Source of the DNA: Alnus glutinosa
Taxonomy: Eukaryota; Streptophyta; Magnoliopsida; Fagales; Betulaceae
Assembly (NCBI RefSeq): GCF_958979055.1
Contig: NC_084888.1
Coordinates: forward strand, 3,366,001-3,430,000
DNA length: 64,000 nucleotides
Direction of reading: 5' to 3'
The position numbers were made by a program, and so were the translations under genes. Under the pieces are notes generated by a model. The model did no database searches. It had not been told where the DNA came from and saw only the letters and a list, made by a program, of their open reading frames with translations. Positions 60,818-64,000 of the stretch are shown here, piece by piece. Positions within the stretch are counted from its first letter, which is position 1. Each line of letters begins with the position of its first letter.

Positions 60818-62759
60818 TCAGTTTTTGAGATGAGGGAAGCAAACAGTAACATCAGATTTAGGGTGCTTTGCTTCTGCATGTTCCCTGCACTTCACCTCTG
60901 TCGTGGTGCACATAAATGTCTGCATGCACACCTTGCACTGCATACAAAATTCACCAAAAACAATATTCACTAACCAACAATTAGACCGAAGTTCAAAAAG
61001 CCAAGATATAGTTGCACCAATAGTCCATTGTCTTGATCTACAATTGAATTACGCATAATTGGTCCAATACCGAGAATAACTTATGGTATACCTTATCTGC
61101 CCTAAACACTAGCACCGATATTAACTCACTAACCGAAATAGCATCATAACACATGTAACCAGGTGTAATCACTAGATCATCAACTATTCAACACCTTATT
61201 CCAACTCTGTGTTAAGCTTAGGAAGCTCCAACAGGAACTCCAAATACTTAATAAGGATTACTACTTTGATTTATCCTCTAAAGTGTCAACTGTCAAGATT
61301 ATTCCATTCAGAAGCTTGTTCAGTTGTATCCTACTGATGCAACTGATGCCTCTCTTTGATCAGAGGAAGCCAAAGCAGCTAAAGCTTATGGTGACCTCAG
61401 TAGAGAAGAGGAATCTTTTTACAGGCAAAAATCCTGGGCCAAATTTACAGTCCAGGAAACATTTTTTCCAAATATAATTATTGATTTAGTAGGGGATTTT
61501 TATTTATTTATTTTTTGTTTAAAAAAAAAAAAGAATCCAAAGAACTTAATGAGACTTGAATTGTACTCTCCAAAATACTTTTGAAGCTTGATGCCAAAAA
61601 AAAAAAAAGGATTTTGCAGCCATGCCTTTCGTGGATTCAATCATGCCCACTGAATTAGTTGTAAGTTAATGTCTGCTTTCTTCAAAAGGATCAATCATAA
61701 CTACAACTGGAATGGGTAATCAACTATAATTGTAAAAATTGAAGTTCAAAGCAAGATAATAATTTATCTCCTCTCTTGCGTCTTATTGCGAAGATACACA
61801 CTAAGACTAAAAACCATATTCCCAGAAGAACATATTATTCTGGCCTTGAATATATATTCCAAGATTGGGTCTTCTGTTTTATTAGACACTGCGATCCAAC
61901 TGGCAAGCCCACCACCAACCATACTTCTGATATATATTAATTAGTATGTAAGAAACAAATGATCTACTATTTACTAAATGTTGTGAAGGATAGTGCAAAT
62001 TGGTCAACAGGCAGTAAAAATTGTAACATTAGTAACTATCATTAGCAGTGGAATGAAATTCCTCCTATTTGCAACAACCTTGACCCATCTCTTCCTAAAA
62101 TCAAGCTACCAGACTCACGATGGTTTGATGGAGATTGGACCGGTACATGCACTTCAACCCAAATAATACCATACTATTAATCTCTCTCGGAACTATCCTA
62201 ATATTTCAACAACCCTAAATTTCCATAATTAAAGACAAAGAATCAACCAAACCATCCTCAAACATAATTAACAACTCAAAAATTAGATATATCAGAGGCA
62301 CAACATACTCTAGAAGAATACCTGGATTGACATTGCCTTCTTGTTTGATTCTAGCTGGCTTCCTGAGAAAATCAATCAAATCATCCAAATAAAGAACACC
62401 AAAAACATGTAGATCTTTGACATGTAATAATGGAAAACCCAAACAGCTTTTTTTTAATCTTAAATATATAAATTTTGAAAAAAAAAAAAAGGTTCTTGTC
62501 TTATTTTCCATGTTATCTTGGATACCCAGTAAAATCCACCTCAATTAAGCCTCGGAAAGTTAGAATTTAAGAATTAAAGAGTGTAATTTCTTGTATTTTC
62601 TGTCATATTCTCAGCAGCCCAATAGAACACAAAGGAAAAGAAAAAAGAAAAAATCAATTGCGAGGAACAGAGGATTAGAATTTTACCCTTGGCGCCTTTT
62701 GCCTTCTCCAAGTTCTTCTCACGGGCCATCTTCGCCTTTTGCCCGTTGCCTCCTCCCAT
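60818..62759 (-). CDS. small zinc-finger protein, At2g23090 family (4F5/SERF-like N-terminus)
   Basis: Three short exons on the minus strand, 62759-62687, 62362-62322 and 60937-60818, encode 77 residues. Phases agree at both junctions (AK|G|SQLE and MSIQ|CKVC). The basic N-terminus MGGGNGQKAKMAREKNLEKA is the 4F5/SERF-like motif. The second part is a C2H2-type finger with C39, C42, H58 and H63 (CKVCMQTF to EAKHPKSD). The ending FPHLKN is conserved. This matches the uncharacterised Arabidopsis protein At2g23090 in length and order. The role is unknown; RNA or protein-aggregation roles are proposed for SERF relatives, but nothing in the sequence decides this. A 1.4-kb second intron contains a possible LINE scrap (see 61340-61455). 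The gene faces the CK2 alpha gene tail to tail. Confidence 0.9.
61340..61455 (+). mobile_element. possible LINE reverse-transcriptase scrap in an intron
   Basis: In one frame it reads EEAKAAKAYGDLSREEESFY followed by RQKSWAKF, which resembles the region ahead of the reverse transcriptase in plant LINEs (an EEESFYRQKSR-type stretch). It is short and has no boundaries. Weak. Confidence 0.3.
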
Positions 62760-62859
62760 GACTGGAAAATGGAAAGATATGAGCGAACCTGAAAACCCTA
62801 ATTTCGCGAGGAGTCTCGGATTTGAGAGCAGTAGAGGTAGAGATTTGATGTGGAACGGC

Positions 62860-64000
62860 TTTATATAGGTAGAGAGAAAATGATTCGGTCACCTGACTCA
62901 CCCATAAAGAAAGTCACCGGCGAATAGAATTGCATAATTGTCTGATTTTTAAGCTTTTACTAGAGGGCCAATGGCTAATCTGATAAGAAGCTCGGTGGAT
63001 CCACCCCTGGTATGTATCATCCTCGAGTAAATCATTCCTATAAAATTATAAGATTAAAAATCTTTTAAATTTTTTACTTTGTTGTTTAATTTTTAGCTAT
63101 TTGTATGTAATTAAATTATGATTAATGCTATTTTTTATATTCATTTTATAAGTGTGTTACGTTTTAAGGAGCTTCTATGTAATCACTTAAAACTAGTAAC
63201 GTTAGTTAATATAAAATATATGTAATATATTAATGTAAAGAGTAATATTACTCTTAAATTATATATTAAAATAACAAAATAAAATTTGTTTAATTATAAA
63301 TAATAATTCTAAAACAGCTAAGGACCCTACCCATTCCTTTACAGGAAACGACTAAGTTCCAATGATCTTTATGTGGGGTCTGGTTCTAGGAATTTAACAT
63401 TTCTCTAGCATCCACATTTTTAAGAATATTATGACTGCAAATCTGAATCCTAAGAATGTGACTATTTCCACGTTTGAAAATGACTCAAAATCTGATATAA
63501 TTTATGGGAATATAAAATTCACGTGTTTGGTTTACTCGTATGCATCTTATATGAAATATTTGTTATTCTCGGAATATCCTTATGTTTATCTCTTGAAAGA
63601 TAAATGCCAAACATTCTAATATTTTCTTTCAAAATTTGGTTCCAACATGATGTATCACAATTCTATGAGATTGTGGCACACTTTTTAAAATGATAGATCT
63701 CATAGAATTGTGACACATCAGGTTGGAATCAAATTCTGGAAAAAAGTGTTTGGATGTCTAGCATTCTTCCTCTTAAAATGCATAAGGCTGTTTGATACAA
63801 AATTATTTAAAAATTAAACAACAAATTACATGGCATAAAACTATATATAAATCATTGTTTTTCTTTAATTTCCCAATACATAAATTGTCTATACTATTTG
63901 ATTTATTTGATTTACATTTTATCTATAATCAAATAAAACATGTTTATTTCAATTTTTTGAAGAATAAAATAGTTCGTCACTTTTATGTACATATTTTGCA
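62860..64000. other. upstream of the zinc-finger gene, no gene seen
   Basis: AT-rich sequence with the fold-back element at 63607-63753. A 62-codon open frame at 63431-63619 has no resemblance to any family and overlaps the element end. Confidence 0.5.
63607..63753. mobile_element. fold-back MITE
   Basis: The left arm TGGTTCCAACATGATGTATC, then ACAATTCTATGAG, pairs with the right arm CTCATAGAATTGTGACACAT, then CAGGTTGGAATCA, around a centre near 63686. Weaker pairing extends to CCAAACA / TGTTTGG at the ends. About 147 bp, non-coding. Confidence 0.78.

Overview
The window is nuclear DNA from a dicot plant. The genes have many short AT-rich introns with GT-AG borders, and they encode a secreted class III peroxidase, an NPH3/BTB protein, a chloroplast RNC1-type protein, a plastid phosphoserine phosphatase and a plant-type CK2 alpha. 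The spaces between genes are full of degenerate transposable elements, (TA)n tracts and A/T homopolymers. The repeat style suggests a woody rosid, but the species cannot be settled from sequence alone.

Layout. Positions 1-2900 hold repeats: a G-box hairpin, a probable hAT relic and a tRNA-derived SINE. A four-exon class III peroxidase lies on the minus strand at 2928-5005. Positions 5070-18500 are gene-poor and contain fold-back MITEs, one with a perfect 9-bp target duplication at 13583-13765. A small two-exon gene of unknown function is at 18527-19262 (+). A five-exon BTB/NPH3 gene resembling SR1IP1 is at 22038-25389 (-). Positions 25400-33350 are repeats only: nested fold-backs, SINE and LINE fragments, and a TIR element. 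A broken phosphoserine phosphatase gene is at 33354-38685 (-). It is split by an ORF1-only LINE sitting on a splice donor, carries a SINE in an intron, and has lost the stretch for the GDGxTD catalytic motif. RNC1, a splicing factor built from inactive RNase III domains, is intact in five exons at 41711-45750 (+).

Positions 46629-54385 form one 7.76-kb Mutator-like element (MULE) with about 200-bp terminal inverted repeats and a near-perfect 9-bp target duplication. It carries a decayed MuDR-type transposase, a tandem array of small repeat exons, and an antisense GRF zinc-finger-like gene. A hAT-type MITE is nested in the transposase. A CK2 alpha gene in ten exons follows at 55413-60158 (+). 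It converges on a three-exon gene for a 77-residue zinc-finger protein of the At2g23090 family at 60818-62759 (-). As I recall the Arabidopsis map, CK2 alpha genes are neighbours of At2g23090 there too, so this looks like conserved microsynteny.

The host genes do not form a pathway; as usual in plants they are independent units. The strongest observations are the transposon structures and how they have damaged or flank the genes: the half-LINE at the phosphatase splice site, the MULE with its repeat-exon array and antisense gene, and a set of MITEs whose superfamily can be read from their target duplications.
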